A stretch of DNA of 64,000 bases from JBBIPA01 sp963775935 (GTDB lineage Bacteria; Chloroflexota; Dehalococcoidia; GIF9; UBA5629), in contig CAVZKR010000007.1 of assembly GCA_963775935.1 (NCBI GenBank), positions 62,001-126,000 of the forward strand, in the 5' to 3' direction. A program made the translations under genes and the position numbers. Below, piece by piece: positions 8,575 through 18,635 of this stretch (its first letter is position 1; the number at the start of each line of letters is the position of its first letter). The notes beneath the pieces were generated by a model. That model did not search any database. It was not told where the DNA came from and saw nothing but the letters and a program-made list of their open reading frames with translations.

Positions 8575-9240
8575 ATGAGCAAGATTAAGGTTCTTATCGC
8601 CGATGACCACGCTTTTGTTCGCGAAGGAACACGCCGCATATTGAACCAGGAAGAAGATATGGAAGTGGTGGCGGAGGCAAATGATGGCGAGGAGGCGGTG
8701 CGCCTGGCAACGCAGTATAAACCAGACGTAGCCATAATAGATATTTCGATGCCTAAAATGGATGGGATAGAGGCGACCAAACAAATAAAGTCTTTATATC
8801 CGGAGATAGTAGTATTGATACTCAGCGCTTACGACGATGATCAATTTGTGTTCAGTCTGCTTGAAGCTGGGGCTGCCGGGTACCTGCTAAAAAGCGTTCA
8901 TGGACAGGAACTGGTGGATGCGGTGAGAGCAGTATATGCCGGTGAGTCGGTATTGCACCCTTCGATTGCCAAGAAAGTATTGAGAAAATTTGCCAGAACA
9001 CCCGGCAAGGTGGTAGAAGAAAAGCCTGACGAATTGCTGAGCAAGCGTGAGATAGAGGTCTTGAAGCTGGTGACCAAAGGGCTAAGCAACAAAGAGATAG
9101 CAGATGACCTTTGCCTGAGCATACGAACGGTCCAGGGACATGTGGGCAATATTTTTAACAAGCTGAAGGTTAGTTCCAGGACAGAAGCAGTGGTGCATGC
9201 CCTGAAGAAGGGATGGGTTACTCTTGACGAAGTGGCTTGA
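8575..9240 (+). CDS. NarL/FixJ (LuxR-type) response regulator
   Basis: 221 residues from the ATG at 8575, with GAGGAGG about five bases upstream. The N-terminal receiver (residues 3-120) has the acidic pair in ADDHA and the phosphorylation site in IIDISMP. The C-terminal LuxR helix-turn-helix reads SKREIEVLKLVTKGLSNKEI, then SIRTVQGHVGNIFNKL, so it binds DNA. The cognate kinase follows at 9274 on the same strand, 33 bases downstream, forming a classic two-gene system. Confidence 0.93.
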   Translation: MSKIKVLIADDHAFVREGTRRILNQEEDMEVVAEANDGEEAVRLATQYKPDVAIIDISMPKMDGIEATKQIKSLYPEIVVLILSAYDDDQFVFSLLEAGAAGYLLKSVHGQELVDAVRAVYAGESVLHPSIAKKVLRKFARTPGKVVEEKPDELLSKREIEVLKLVTKGLSNKEIADDLCLSIRTVQGHVGNIFNKLKVSSRTEAVVHALKKGWVTLDEVA

Positions 9241-9273
9241 CTATAGTTGCGCATATAGTATAGAGGCGTACCG

Positions 9274-11205
9274 ATGGTGCAACGATTTTCGCTAAGCTGG
9301 CTCAGGATTTTTCGCAAACCAACGTTCTGGCTTATTGTAGTCCTGCTAGCATTAATCACGGTCTTCCATTATCGGGAGGTGGTGCTGGTCCCTTCCTTCC
9401 TTAACGAGCTCATAGATACATTTGGATTAAGCAGGCATGCCTTTGAAAGAATCCTTTACCTGGCAGTTATTATCTGGTCTGGATTTTTACTGGGGTGGTG
9501 GGGCAGTATAGCTATCTCACTTATTACTCTGGCTTGTATGCTTCCCCGTGCTCTTATCATTTCGACGACTCCACAGGATGCCATATTCGAGACATTCACC
9601 GTTTTCATTGTCGGTAATCTGGTGGCGTTTACCTTTGAGTCACTGCGTAAAGAGAGGGAACATCGTATCCGTCTGGTTGCCCTCAACGAGATTGTAAGCG
9701 CAGCTTCTCAATCACTGGAGTTGAGCCAGGTATTACATAGCAGCGTTGAAAACATTATGAGTGTCATGAAAGTTGACGCTGTATTGCTCTTCATGCTTGA
9801 TGAAGAGACCAGGGAACTCATCCTTGCCGCTCATCAGGGAGTATCGGAACGATTTGTCCAGAGCGTGGGCAGGTTAAAGCTGGGCGAAGGTTTTAACGGG
9901 ATGGTTGCACAGAGCGGCGAGCCGGCGTATATTGAGGATGCGTCCACTGACCCCCGATTGACCAGGAAGATAGTAATTGAAGAAAAGATTCAGTCGGAGT
10001 TAATTGTGCCGCTGAAGTCAAAAGGAAAAGTCCTGGGCACGCTCTGCGTAGCCACGCATAAGCGCTATGAGTTCCGTCGGGATGAAATAAACACACTGAC
10101 CGCTATCGGCAATCAGATTGGCGTTGCTCTGGAGAATGCCAGGCTTTACGAGAAAGAACGGGAAGTTGCTGAGAAACTGCGCATATCCGAAGAGCGGTAT
10201 CGGCAATTGTTCGAAAGCGCAAACGATGCTATCTGGATTAATGACATTGACGGCAATATGATTTCCGCCAATGAGTCAGCAAACAGGTTGGTAGGAGATA
10301 ACCTCGAGAGCCTATCTCATACCAGTGTACATTCCTTGCTGTCCGATGAAAGCCTGCGCCTAGCAAATGAAATCAGGACGAAGTTGCTCCGTGGCGAATC
10401 TGTTGAGCAGCCGTATGAGCAGAAGCTCATCACAGACGATGGGACTGAGAAGATTCTGAAATTAACCACCAATGTGTTTAAAGTTGATGGCAAACCGACC
10501 GGTTTTCAGCATATTGCTCGAGACGTGACCCACGAAATACGAATGCAGGAGAATCTGCGGTTTTACCTGGAACAGGTGACTAAGGCTCAGGAAGACGAAA
10601 GGATGCGTATAGCGCGTGAGCTTCACGATGATACCATCCAAGCTCTGGTGGTGCTGGCGCGGGAATTGGATATGCTTGCCTCCAGTAAGGAGGGCATTTC
10701 GGAAGAAAAGAAACACCAGTTGGAAGGGCTGAGGCAGAATACTAACACTGTTATGTCAGGCATTCGACGTCTGAGTCAAGACCTGCGCCCACCGACACTC
10801 GACCGTCTGGGACTGGTGGCTGCACTGGAGTGGCTTGCCTCTAATGTGGAAAATCATTCAGGCATCGCTGTCAAGGTGAAAAAGAATGGTGCTGAGAGGC
10901 GGCTTACCAGTGAAGCAGAGCTATTGCTTTTCCGCATTACCCAGGAAGCGCTGAATAATGTATGGCGTCATGCTCAGGCGACTCATGCTGAGGTGATAGT
11001 GGACATTGGTCGTGAGAAGACAAGGATAATAGTCAAAGACAATGGCAAGGGCTTTGCTTTTTCTCATCCGACAGATGACCTGAGCCGGCTTGGTAAGTTC
11101 GGCATGGTGGGGATGAAAGAGCGTGCCAAGCTATTGGGTGGTAATTTGGAAGTGGATTCAAAACCCAGCAAAGGCACGACGATAACCATTGAGGCGCCAG
11201 TATAG
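9274..11205 (+). CDS. NarX/DegS-type sensor histidine kinase with GAF and PAS domains
   Basis: 643 residues. Two to three N-terminal membrane segments (about 17-37, 60-78, 80-120) precede a GAF domain (about 132-292), a PAS domain (about 303-425) and a HisKA_3 kinase core with RELHDDT (phospho-acceptor His451) and a HATPase with DNGKGF. The architecture is typical of kinases that signal to NarL-type regulators such as the one encoded immediately upstream. The signal is unknown; GAF and PAS domains commonly bind haem, flavin or small ligands. It converges on the Lon-like gene with a 23-base gap. Confidence 0.92.
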   Translation: MVQRFSLSWLRIFRKPTFWLIVVLLALITVFHYREVVLVPSFLNELIDTFGLSRHAFERILYLAVIIWSGFLLGWWGSIAISLITLACMLPRALIISTTPQDAIFETFTVFIVGNLVAFTFESLRKEREHRIRLVALNEIVSAASQSLELSQVLHSSVENIMSVMKVDAVLLFMLDEETRELILAAHQGVSERFVQSVGRLKLGEGFNGMVAQSGEPAYIEDASTDPRLTRKIVIEEKIQSELIVPLKSKGKVLGTLCVATHKRYEFRRDEINTLTAIGNQIGVALENARLYEKEREVAEKLRISEERYRQLFESANDAIWINDIDGNMISANESANRLVGDNLESLSHTSVHSLLSDESLRLANEIRTKLLRGESVEQPYEQKLITDDGTEKILKLTTNVFKVDGKPTGFQHIARDVTHEIRMQENLRFYLEQVTKAQEDERMRIARELHDDTIQALVVLARELDMLASSKEGISEEKKHQLEGLRQNTNTVMSGIRRLSQDLRPPTLDRLGLVAALEWLASNVENHSGIAVKVKKNGAERRLTSEAELLLFRITQEALNNVWRHAQATHAEVIVDIGREKTRIIVKDNGKGFAFSHPTDDLSRLGKFGMVGMKERAKLLGGNLEVDSKPSKGTTITIEAPV

Positions 11206-11228
11206 TTCCAGGTAGCCATGGTATCGAG

Positions 11229-11850
11229 CTAAGGCTTTTTCTTTTTTTCTTTTGCTTCCGGTTCGGCGAATTGCTTGAGCCTGGTTGCCATATCCTTTAG
11301 TTGTTTATCCACTTTATTGTTGATGCTGCCTTCAGGATATGTGTCATCTTTTCTTTGTTTACCTGCTGGCACGCCGGTAAGCACTTCTAAGCCTTCATCA
11401 ATGGTGCTCACTGCGTAGATGTGGAATTTACCTTCCTTTACAGCATCGACGACGTCCTGGCGGAGCATCAGGTTAGCTACGTTTTGCCGGGGCATCAGTA
11501 CACCCTGCTCTCCATTAAGCCCCTTAGCTTTGCAGATACGAAAGAATCCTTCGATTTTTTGATTCACTCCGCCGATAGCCTGAATTTCGCCCTTCTGATT
11601 TACCGAGCCTGTTACTGCGAGGTTCTGCTTTATAGAGATATCGGACAAGCTGGACAAGAGGGCATAGAGTTCTGTGGACGATGCGCTGTCTCCCTCGACA
11701 CCTTCATAGGATTGCTCGAAACAGAGGCTGGCGGACAAAGAGAGTGGTGTCTTTTGGGCATATTTCCATCCCACATAACCGCTGAGGATGAGGACTCCCT
11801 TATCATGAATTCTGCCGCTGAGCTGTGATTCCCTTTCAATGTTGATAACA
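11229..11850 (-). pseudogene. Lon-like protease, C-terminal proteolytic part (after frameshift)
   Basis: This is the second half of the protease gene starting at 13683. It reads in another frame from about 11850 and shows the Lon-type catalytic dyad: serine in EGDSASS and lysine in GGVNQKIEGF. The frame opens further upstream to 11936, but that part is the out-of-frame shadow of the first half. The C terminus is lysine-rich. Joined to the first half at the G tract it would complete a protein of about 817 residues. Confidence 0.85.
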
Positions 11851-13683
11851 CCCCCCCCGTCCCAGGAAGGTCTTACAGGTGATCCGCGAAGGTCTGCCGA
11901 AGCTGACATCGCCCAGACTGTGCACGCTGAGCCCATTCACCTGACCCACCACAGCACCTTCAACGTCTATCATAATAACGCCGCGCTCTATCATCTCTTT
12001 GATATGCTCATAGGGCAGGTTATGACGGAAGAACCTTTCTTCAATCGCTTTTTCTACATGTTTTGCTGACACCAGCTCTACCTTTTCTTTCCGTGACCAG
12101 TACTCTGCTTCCTGGACGAGTTCTCTGATCTGGGCAAAGCGGGACGTTAGTTTTTCCTGGTCTCCTACCGCTCGCGAAGCATATTCCACTACCTTGGCGA
12201 CACCATAACGGTCGAAATGGTGTATCTCACACTTCTCGCAACAGCCGGCGATAAAGGCAGCGAAATGCAGCATGTTTTTTTTGGTTCTATCTATCTGATA
12301 GTCGAAATCAGCTTTTACCTTGAAAATCTCCCAGAATTCCTCATCGTACATGGAAAGCATCTGATAGAGCATGATGTCACCGATGAGGAGAACCTTCACG
12401 TCTACGGGCATTGGCTGCGGTCGCAGCCCCTGGGGTGCCATAAGCCCCAATCCTTCCAGCGGTTCTTCGATCCGTACCTCTTTGGTCTTGATAGTTCGCT
12501 TGAATGCCGGCCAGACGCCCGGGTTAGTAAGGACATCGGTGGCATTTAGGAGCAGGTAACCACCGTTGGCCAGGTGAAAAGCACCCGGTTTTAACATAGT
12601 GTGGTCGCTAAGATAGCCGCCAAGGAGGAAACGGCGTTCAATTCTGCCGAAAAGGTTGATGTAAGTGGGGTTGGACTCAATAATGACCGGTGGTCCCTTG
12701 GCTTCGCTGTTATCGACAAAGATGTTCACCTGGAAGGGGAGAAAGGGGTCACGACCTTGTGTAAGAAAGCTGGCTGGTAAACCTAAAACGGCTTCCGCTG
12801 GAGCCTCTTTTTCTTTAAATAGGTCTAAGTTATCCAAAGTGTGCGACTGTAAGTCCAACAGGAATCGGTGGACCAGTTCCGTATTTTCATATTCCTGGAG
12901 GAGGTTATCAAAGAGCCGTGTTACCGTGAAGCCAGCGATCGATTTATCAGTTGCCCGTAGTTTTTCCTCTGCCTTTTTCTCCAGGTCTCGCACTTTTTCA
13001 TACGTAGCCTGTAGTTTTTTCAGCAGGTCATCGCGCTTGGCCTCAAGCTCTTTCTTGGCTAATGCGTCTAGCGCTAAATAATCCTCTTCAGTGATGGGTT
13101 TACCATTGACCAGGGGAACTATGGCTTGCCCCAGGGGGGTTATCTGGATAGTTAAGTTCTGACGCTGTGCTTCATCTCTCAGTTCTGAGGAGAGACGTTG
13201 TCTTTCCTCTTGCGCTGCCTCCATAAGCGCTTTCCTTTCAGCTTTATACTCTTCGCTGGAGAAAGCCTTTGCCAGCTCTTCCTTGAGTTTTTGAAGCAAG
13301 CCAGTTATCTGGGTGCGGAAAAGTTTGCCCTTCCCTTGGGGCAAACTTACGATGTGGGGTCGATCTGAATCAGCGAAATTGTGGAGATAGCACCAGTCCT
13401 GGGGCGATTTAAGCTGCTCTGATGCTTGTTTTTCACTCAGGAGCTTGTCTATGTGGGTTTTCACTGCCGAGGTCTTACCCGTTCCGGTGAGTCCAGCCAC
13501 GTAGATATTATAGCCATCATGGCTCATGGACAAACCGAAATCAATGGCACCGATGGCTCTATCCTGCCCGATGAACTCCTTTAGCGGTGCCAGGTCTTTG
13601 GTACAGTCGAAGTCGAAAATAGCCGGGTCACAGTGCCAGCGCAGTTTCTTTACTGGTAGTTCGAATTTGGTAATATTGACCAT
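11836..13683 (-). pseudogene. Lon-like ATP-dependent protease, N-terminal ATPase part (frameshifted)
   Basis: 615 codons of an AAA_32/LonB-like protease. The Walker A motif GLTGTGKTS lies near residues 64-72, followed by a long coiled-coil insertion (about 120-250), the second half of the ATPase and the lid domain. It ends abnormally at CYQH after a run of eight Gs. Removing one G restores GRGGVINIERES and continues into the C-terminal part. As sequenced the protein would lack its protease domain. Such proteases degrade damaged or regulatory proteins in the cytoplasm. Confidence 0.87.
11851..11858 (-). other. G8 homopolymer at the frameshift
   Basis: Eight Cs on the plus strand (Gs in the coding strand). 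Seven would keep the protease in frame. Homopolymer miscount in sequencing and real slippage are both possible. Confidence 0.85.
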
Positions 13684-13923
13684 GGCCCTACTCCTTTATT
13701 TCATTTCTACCTGGGTCGGATGGTTGCGACAACATAGTCTGTCATTGAATGATTGGTAAGGATACTGCTGTATACTCTAGGCAACTGATGTGATTTTGTC
13801 AACTGGTTTACAATTATTTTTAATAAAGGCTATAGTTTCAACTTGTGCAGGCATTGACCTTAACCCGGGTTGAAGGAGAAGAGATACGATGAAAGATGTA
13901 ATACCGTCGTCAGGAGAAGTGCA

Positions 13924-14130
13924 TTGAGGGAGTGTAATGTTGAGAGAAACAAAGCAAAGTGTAACTGCACATATGAACCGTGCTCCAGGAAGGGTATTTG
14001 TTGTGAGTGTTTAGTCTATCACCATAGTTTGGGTGAGTTGCCAGCCTGCTATTTCTCCGCTGATGTAGAGCGAACGTATGACCGCTCCATCGAGAAGTTT
14101 ATTGAAATGCGACAGCGTAAAGGGCGGTGA
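13924..14130 (+). CDS. small cysteine-rich DUF6485-type protein
   Basis: 68 residues from a TTG at 13924, chosen because AGGAG lies about seven bases upstream and because the resulting N terminus (MRECNVERNK, then CNCTYEPC) fits the family pattern. Nine cysteines, including CNC, CSRKGICCEC and a later single Cys, suggest zinc or Fe-S binding. Function is unknown. A TTG at 13870 would add 18 residues that do not look like family sequence. Confidence 0.75.
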   Translation: MRECNVERNKAKCNCTYEPCSRKGICCECLVYHHSLGELPACYFSADVERTYDRSIEKFIEMRQRKGR

Positions 14131-14160
14131 TAGCGCATGAGCTGCCCTGATGTCATCTGG

Positions 14161-14691
14161 TTAGTTAGTCTGTTTTGCGCTATACAAGCAACCGCAGTAG
14201 TTCTGCTGATAAAGCCCCCATTGCTTTGCTTGTTGTATTGCTTTTCTGAAGCCTTCTTTCTTCTTAAAGTCCCTGGCTAAAAACTGGTCTTCACCGATTT
14301 CTTGTCCAATGTGGTTAACTGTTTTAGCCGATTTATGGGGGCTGATGGTGAGGGTAGTGGTAAAAGCGTCTGCGTTGCAGCTCTTAAGGTAAGAATAGGT
14401 TTTTCCTAGCCGTATTTTGAAGCAGACGGAGCACCGTGCGCCGCCTTCAGGTTCATATTTGAGGTGCTCAGTTTCTTTTAGCCATACCTCAGGGTCATAC
14501 ATGGCTGTTACTAAGGGAAAACTCAACTCTTGAGCTACTCTACGGGCTGCTTCCAATCTTCTGCTGTACTCTTCTGCAGGGTGGATATTTGGATTGTAGA
14601 AGAAGCCAGTTACTTGATGACCTTCCTGGGTTAGCGTTTGCACCACACCGGCAGCGCATACTCCACAGCAAATGTGCAGAACGATTTTCAA
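14161..14691 (-). CDS. queH: epoxyqueuosine reductase QueH
   Basis: 176 residues. QueH carries out the last step of queuosine synthesis in tRNA, reducing epoxyqueuosine, and replaces QueG in many anaerobes. Cysteine motifs HICCGVC near the N terminus, GARCSVCFKIRL in the middle and NYCGC near the C terminus fit its metal sites. The TTG start at 14691 overlaps the stop of the MFS gene (TTGA) and gives the usual family length; longer frames to 14745 add out-of-family residues. It is the last gene of a three-gene minus-strand operon. Confidence 0.85.
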   Translation of the reverse strand: MKIVLHICCGVCAAGVVQTLTQEGHQVTGFFYNPNIHPAEEYSRRLEAARRVAQELSFPLVTAMYDPEVWLKETEHLKYEPEGGARCSVCFKIRLGKTYSYLKSCNADAFTTTLTISPHKSAKTVNHIGQEIGEDQFLARDFKKKEGFRKAIQQAKQWGLYQQNYCGCLYSAKQTN

Positions 14692-15881
14692 AACGTGCTC
14701 CCTGTTTTCCGTTCTATTCGAAACAGGATAAAGATAATGAGCCAACCGAAAGCCAGGCTCAATGCGCAGGCCATGAACATGGTGCCCAGGTTGCTGGTTT
14801 CTGCTACTGCTCCCATAGCTGTGGGACCCACAGCCATGCCGACATGGACGGCGCTGGCGAACATGCTCGCTGCTAATCCCAGGTTTTTTCTGGGGGAGAG
14901 GTCGGCTGTCAAAGCCACAGCGGAAGGTTGAATAATTCCATAACCAATGCCATAGCAGAAGGAAACAATGCTCAGTAAAAGCAGGCTGTTAAACTGCGGG
15001 ATAAGCACCATCATGACAACGCTAAGCAACAAGCCGCCGAGTATCATCGGCTTCCTTCCAATCCTGTCCGACAAACTCCCCGCAGTGACTCTTAGTGCCG
15101 CCGAGCTGGCATAGCAGAGCGTGATAATTAGTCCGGCTCCGGTTGCAGATATACCGAAGTCCTGAACATAGAGTGGAATATAAGCGCTCAATGTACCAAT
15201 TCCGAATAGCATGACCAGCGGACTCAATAAAGCGCCGTATAATGCTTTTTGCTTCAACAATGACCAGGATGCCTCTAATTCGAGTTTTGCTGCTTCCTTC
15301 CGTGGTAGCAGATGAAAACGTGTAATGACGACAATAAGGCTTACTAACGATAGTACACCGCTGCTGATGAAAGCAACTTCAAAGCCGAAGCTACTCAAGA
15401 GAAAGCCTCCGAAAATTGGTCCTATCATGAGACCTGATTGTGTTGCCGTAGTATACCAGCCTATGGATTTACCTTTTTGCTCTGGTGGGGACATATCAAT
15501 TACTGAAGCCATGAGGTTAGGTACGAATGTGGCCGAGGCTATGCCGTGGAGTGCCCTCAGTACTGATAGCTGCAGTATCGTGTTGCTGAATACATAAAGA
15601 AAGGGAACTATCGTCGAGATGATCAGCCCGCTGAGTAGTAAGATTCTCCGCCCAAACCGATCGGAGAGCAAGCCGAAAGGAATCATAAACAATGCGGTGC
15701 AGTAGGCATTGATAGCAACTATCAGCCCGACTTCGGATACCGAAGCGCCGAGTTTTGTAACGTAGAGTGGTATTACTGCAGCCAGCATGTTGTAGCTGGC
15801 AAGTCCGATTAAGCCTGTGATGTAAATGGTGGGTAGGATAGAGGAATTTCTCAATGAAACTCTTTTGTCTGATACTGTCAC
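14688..15881 (-). CDS. major facilitator superfamily transporter
   Basis: 397 residues with about twelve membrane segments in two halves. The loop motif DRFGRR after the second segment (LLSDRFGRRILL) and its repeat in the second half (SLSDRIGRKPMIL) are the MFS signature. It resembles drug-efflux type MFS proteins; the substrate is unknown. Its GTG start shares one base with the stop of the upstream nuclease gene, and its stop overlaps queH, so the three are coupled. Confidence 0.9.
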   Translation of the reverse strand: MTVSDKRVSLRNSSILPTIYITGLIGLASYNMLAAVIPLYVTKLGASVSEVGLIVAINAYCTALFMIPFGLLSDRFGRRILLLSGLIISTIVPFLYVFSNTILQLSVLRALHGIASATFVPNLMASVIDMSPPEQKGKSIGWYTTATQSGLMIGPIFGGFLLSSFGFEVAFISSGVLSLVSLIVVITRFHLLPRKEAAKLELEASWSLLKQKALYGALLSPLVMLFGIGTLSAYIPLYVQDFGISATGAGLIITLCYASSAALRVTAGSLSDRIGRKPMILGGLLLSVVMMVLIPQFNSLLLLSIVSFCYGIGYGIIQPSAVALTADLSPRKNLGLAASMFASAVHVGMAVGPTAMGAVAETSNLGTMFMACALSLAFGWLIIFILFRIERKTGSTF

Positions 15882-16423
15882 TATATGACCTCGGCATTGG
15901 CAAAAGGTGGCGACTGATTAGCGTCTTTCCACCTTTCATGTTCAGCTAATCGTTCCCTGAGAATCCTCAAGTTCATGACATCTTCCTTATTGTAGTGCAG
16001 GAGCAGGTTGAGGGCATCCTCGTCGTAGCTGTCCAGATATTGCCACCATAATCTTACTGCGTCAAATCCGGTAATGCCCTCCGTTTGCCTTGGAATCTGT
16101 AACTGACGTTCCACTGCCTTGAGTCCACCCTTGAGATTGTATTCCCAGCAGAGGTACATCAGGTCATGGTGATCGAACTGGTTCTCCAAATCTATTCCCA
16201 GGGTAGCTTCGATGAAGGGAAGGTCGAATCTCTTGCCGTTATAGGTGTAGATTGTACGGACGCCTTGCATAGATGCGACCAGGTTATCTCCGGTTACCCG
16301 GCTTCCGTATAGCTGTATCAGCTTTTCTTCCGTACCCTGACACAGGTAAATGCCGACCACAGTTATCTCATCATAGCATGGAGATAAACCGGTGGTTTCT
16401 ATATCAAGATAGGCGTCAATCAA
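15881..16423 (-). CDS. ribonuclease H-like (YprB-type DEDD) exonuclease domain protein
   Basis: 180 residues. YLDIETTGL gives the first DE pair (Asp7, Glu9), YNGKRFDLPF the second Asp and HYNKEDVMNL the last, matching the DEDD 3'-5' exonuclease fold of the RNase_H_2 family. A single-domain protein, shorter than B. subtilis YprB, which also has TPR repeats. It is the first gene of the operon with the MFS gene and queH. The substrate (DNA or RNA) is unknown. Confidence 0.82.
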   Translation of the reverse strand: MIDAYLDIETTGLSPCYDEITVVGIYLCQGTEEKLIQLYGSRVTGDNLVASMQGVRTIYTYNGKRFDLPFIEATLGIDLENQFDHHDLMYLCWEYNLKGGLKAVERQLQIPRQTEGITGFDAVRLWWQYLDSYDEDALNLLLHYNKEDVMNLRILRERLAEHERWKDANQSPPFANAEVI

Positions 16424-16534
16424 TTTTAACAGCCTGTCACTGTAGTCTTATCGTCAGTTTAAAGTATACCACAGAGGGATTTTCAAAGGGACTGAGCCCA
16501 AGTCAGAACATGATAATGAATAATGGTGGCTAAC

Positions 16535-17539
16535 TTAGCAAATTCTGGGCAATAATTCTCCGGTGAGCATATCGACAATTCGCGAGGCGCCCAGCATGGT
16601 CTTCATCACCACCTTGCTCTTATGCTCGGAGGTCACCTCGCCGATGATAACAGCGTGAGCGGCATAAGGATTCTGCCTCATTGTTGACAGAATAGCATCA
16701 GTATCGCTGGCATCGACAATAGCCACCAGCTTGCCTTCATTAGCCACGTAGAGTGGATCGAAGCCGAGAAGCTCGCAGGCTCCCCGTACCCCGTCGTGAA
16801 CCGGTATCTTTCCTTCTTCTATCCTGATACCAATATTCGATTGTCTGGCAATCTCATTGAGCGTTGTCGCCAGTCCGCCACGAGTCGGGTCACGGAGAAC
16901 ATGAATCCTGGTGGAAGCTTCCAGCATCCGGGTCACCAGCTTGTTCAAAGGCGCACAGTCACTCTGGACGGGCACTGAAAATTTCAAACCTTCACGCTGG
17001 CTTAACACAGCGATACCATGGTCGCCAATAGTGCCGCTAAGGATAACTTTGTCGCCGACTTTAGCATTGACTCCCGAGATATCGACACCCTGGGGCACAA
17101 CGCCTATACCTGCAGTGTTGATGAATAATTTGTCAGCACTGCCCCGGTTTACTACCTTGGTATCACCGGTGATAATCTGAACTCCAGCTTCCTCGGTCGC
17201 CGTTTTAATAGAATGTATCACCCTGTCCAATTCGCTTACCAGTAAGCCTTCCTCAATAATCAGTGACAGGCTTAAATAGAGAGGCCTGGCTCCGTTCATC
17301 GCCAGGTCGTTAACCGTACCGCAGACAGAGAGCTTACCGATATCCCCGCCAGGAAAAAAGATGGGGCTGACGACGTAGCTATCGGTAGTGAAGGCAAGGC
17401 GTCCCTCAAGGTCGAAAACCGCCGAGTCATCAAGTCGTTCCAGCAGCTCATTGCGAAGGGGTTGCAGCAGGCTCTTCTTGATTAAATCATGGCTTAGTTT
17501 ACTGCCGCTGCCATGAGCCAGCAGAATGGTTTCGTTCAC
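16535..17539 (-). CDS. hypE: hydrogenase maturation protein HypE
   Basis: 334 residues. HypE dehydrates the carbamoyl group on its C-terminal cysteine to a thiocyanate, the source of the CN ligands of the Ni-Fe site. The protein ends in PRIC, the required C-terminal cysteine. The PurM-like N-terminal motif FTTDSYVVSP and GDTKVV are present. It overlaps hypD by four bases and is the last gene of the hypF-hypC-TPR-hypD-hypE run. Confidence 0.95.
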   Translation of the reverse strand: MNETILLAHGSGSKLSHDLIKKSLLQPLRNELLERLDDSAVFDLEGRLAFTTDSYVVSPIFFPGGDIGKLSVCGTVNDLAMNGARPLYLSLSLIIEEGLLVSELDRVIHSIKTATEEAGVQIITGDTKVVNRGSADKLFINTAGIGVVPQGVDISGVNAKVGDKVILSGTIGDHGIAVLSQREGLKFSVPVQSDCAPLNKLVTRMLEASTRIHVLRDPTRGGLATTLNEIARQSNIGIRIEEGKIPVHDGVRGACELLGFDPLYVANEGKLVAIVDASDTDAILSTMRQNPYAAHAVIIGEVTSEHKSKVVMKTMLGASRIVDMLTGELLPRIC

Positions 17540-18624
17540 ATATCCGCTCCATAGTGGTAGTAGGCAGAACAGGCACCCTCTGAGGAGACCATGCAGGGCC
17601 CGACGGGATTTTCCGGCATGCAGACTTTGCGAAATAGCGTACAGTCAGCGGGGGTTTTCACGCCGCGGAGAATAGCCCCACAGATACAGCCTTTAGCTTC
17701 TCTGACCGGCTCAAGGGTAAGAGGAAAGGCAAGCTCGGCATCAAAGCGCCGGTAGGCTTTTCCCAGCTTCAAACCGCTGCCTGCTATCTCACCAATGCCA
17801 CGCCAGCCAGCTTTATCAACTTCGTAGACCTTATCAATAAGAGCGAGAGCTGTCAGATTGCCTTCAGGTTTGACGCCCCGGCGGTAGGCAATCTCGACCA
17901 TCGGTTTACCTGCTTCGATTTGCTCTATCAGCATGGCTACGGTAAGTAACATATCCAGCACTTCAAACCCTGAGACCACGCAGGCAACGCCATACTCGCG
18001 GGGGATAAACTCATAAGGGCGCGAGCCAATAATAGCGCTAACATGTCCTGGACAGATGATACCATCCAGCCTGATTTCACCGAGGTTGAGCAGCGTCTTC
18101 ATCACCGGCGGGCATAGCTTCAGCAGGCATTGAACAAAAAAGTTTTTTAATTTCTCCGCCTGCGCCTGAAGAATGGCTGCGGCAATGGTCGGGGCAGTAG
18201 TCTCGAATCCGATGCCGATGAAAATAACCGATTTATCCGGATTGTCCCTAGCGGTATATAGTGCGTCCTGTGTGGAATAGACGATGCGGATATCTGCCCC
18301 CTGTGCCCTGACTTGTTGAAGGCTGGAATAGCTGCCGGGTACTTTTATCATATCACCGAAGGTAGTAAGGATGACGTTGGGCAACCGCGCCAGGGCAATT
18401 GCTTTGTCGATATCGACATTGGCAGTGACACAAACAGGGCAGCCTGGGCCAGACAGCATTTCTATTGTTGGTGGGAGAAGCTGACGGAGACCATTTTTCA
18501 TGATAGCTACCGTATGTCCGCCGCAGAACTCCATCAATCTGACTGGTCGCGTAGAAAGCTGCTCTATTCTCTTTATAAGCTTCTTGCCCAGTTCGGGGTT
18601 ACGGTATTCGTCAATAAATTTCAT
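17536..18624 (-). CDS. hypD: hydrogenase maturation protein HypD
   Basis: 362 residues. HypD is the Fe-S scaffold on which, with HypC, the Fe(CN)2CO unit is assembled. MEFCGGHT has the catalytic Cys34, and GPGCPVCV supplies Cys62 and Cys65. A cysteine-rich C terminus (KGCICG, then two more Cys) binds the [4Fe-4S] cluster. The length is normal. It overlaps hypE and lies 11 bases after a TPR lipoprotein gene. Confidence 0.95.
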   Translation of the reverse strand: MKFIDEYRNPELGKKLIKRIEQLSTRPVRLMEFCGGHTVAIMKNGLRQLLPPTIEMLSGPGCPVCVTANVDIDKAIALARLPNVILTTFGDMIKVPGSYSSLQQVRAQGADIRIVYSTQDALYTARDNPDKSVIFIGIGFETTAPTIAAAILQAQAEKLKNFFVQCLLKLCPPVMKTLLNLGEIRLDGIICPGHVSAIIGSRPYEFIPREYGVACVVSGFEVLDMLLTVAMLIEQIEAGKPMVEIAYRRGVKPEGNLTALALIDKVYEVDKAGWRGIGEIAGSGLKLGKAYRRFDAELAFPLTLEPVREAKGCICGAILRGVKTPADCTLFRKVCMPENPVGPCMVSSEGACSAYYHYGADM

Positions 18625-18635
18625 CGATTCCCCGA

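Noticed and set aside
13889..13927. 12-codon leader peptide before the DUF6485-type gene
   Set aside because: It has an ATG and nearby GGAG but no regulatory features such as repeated codons or a paired hairpin.
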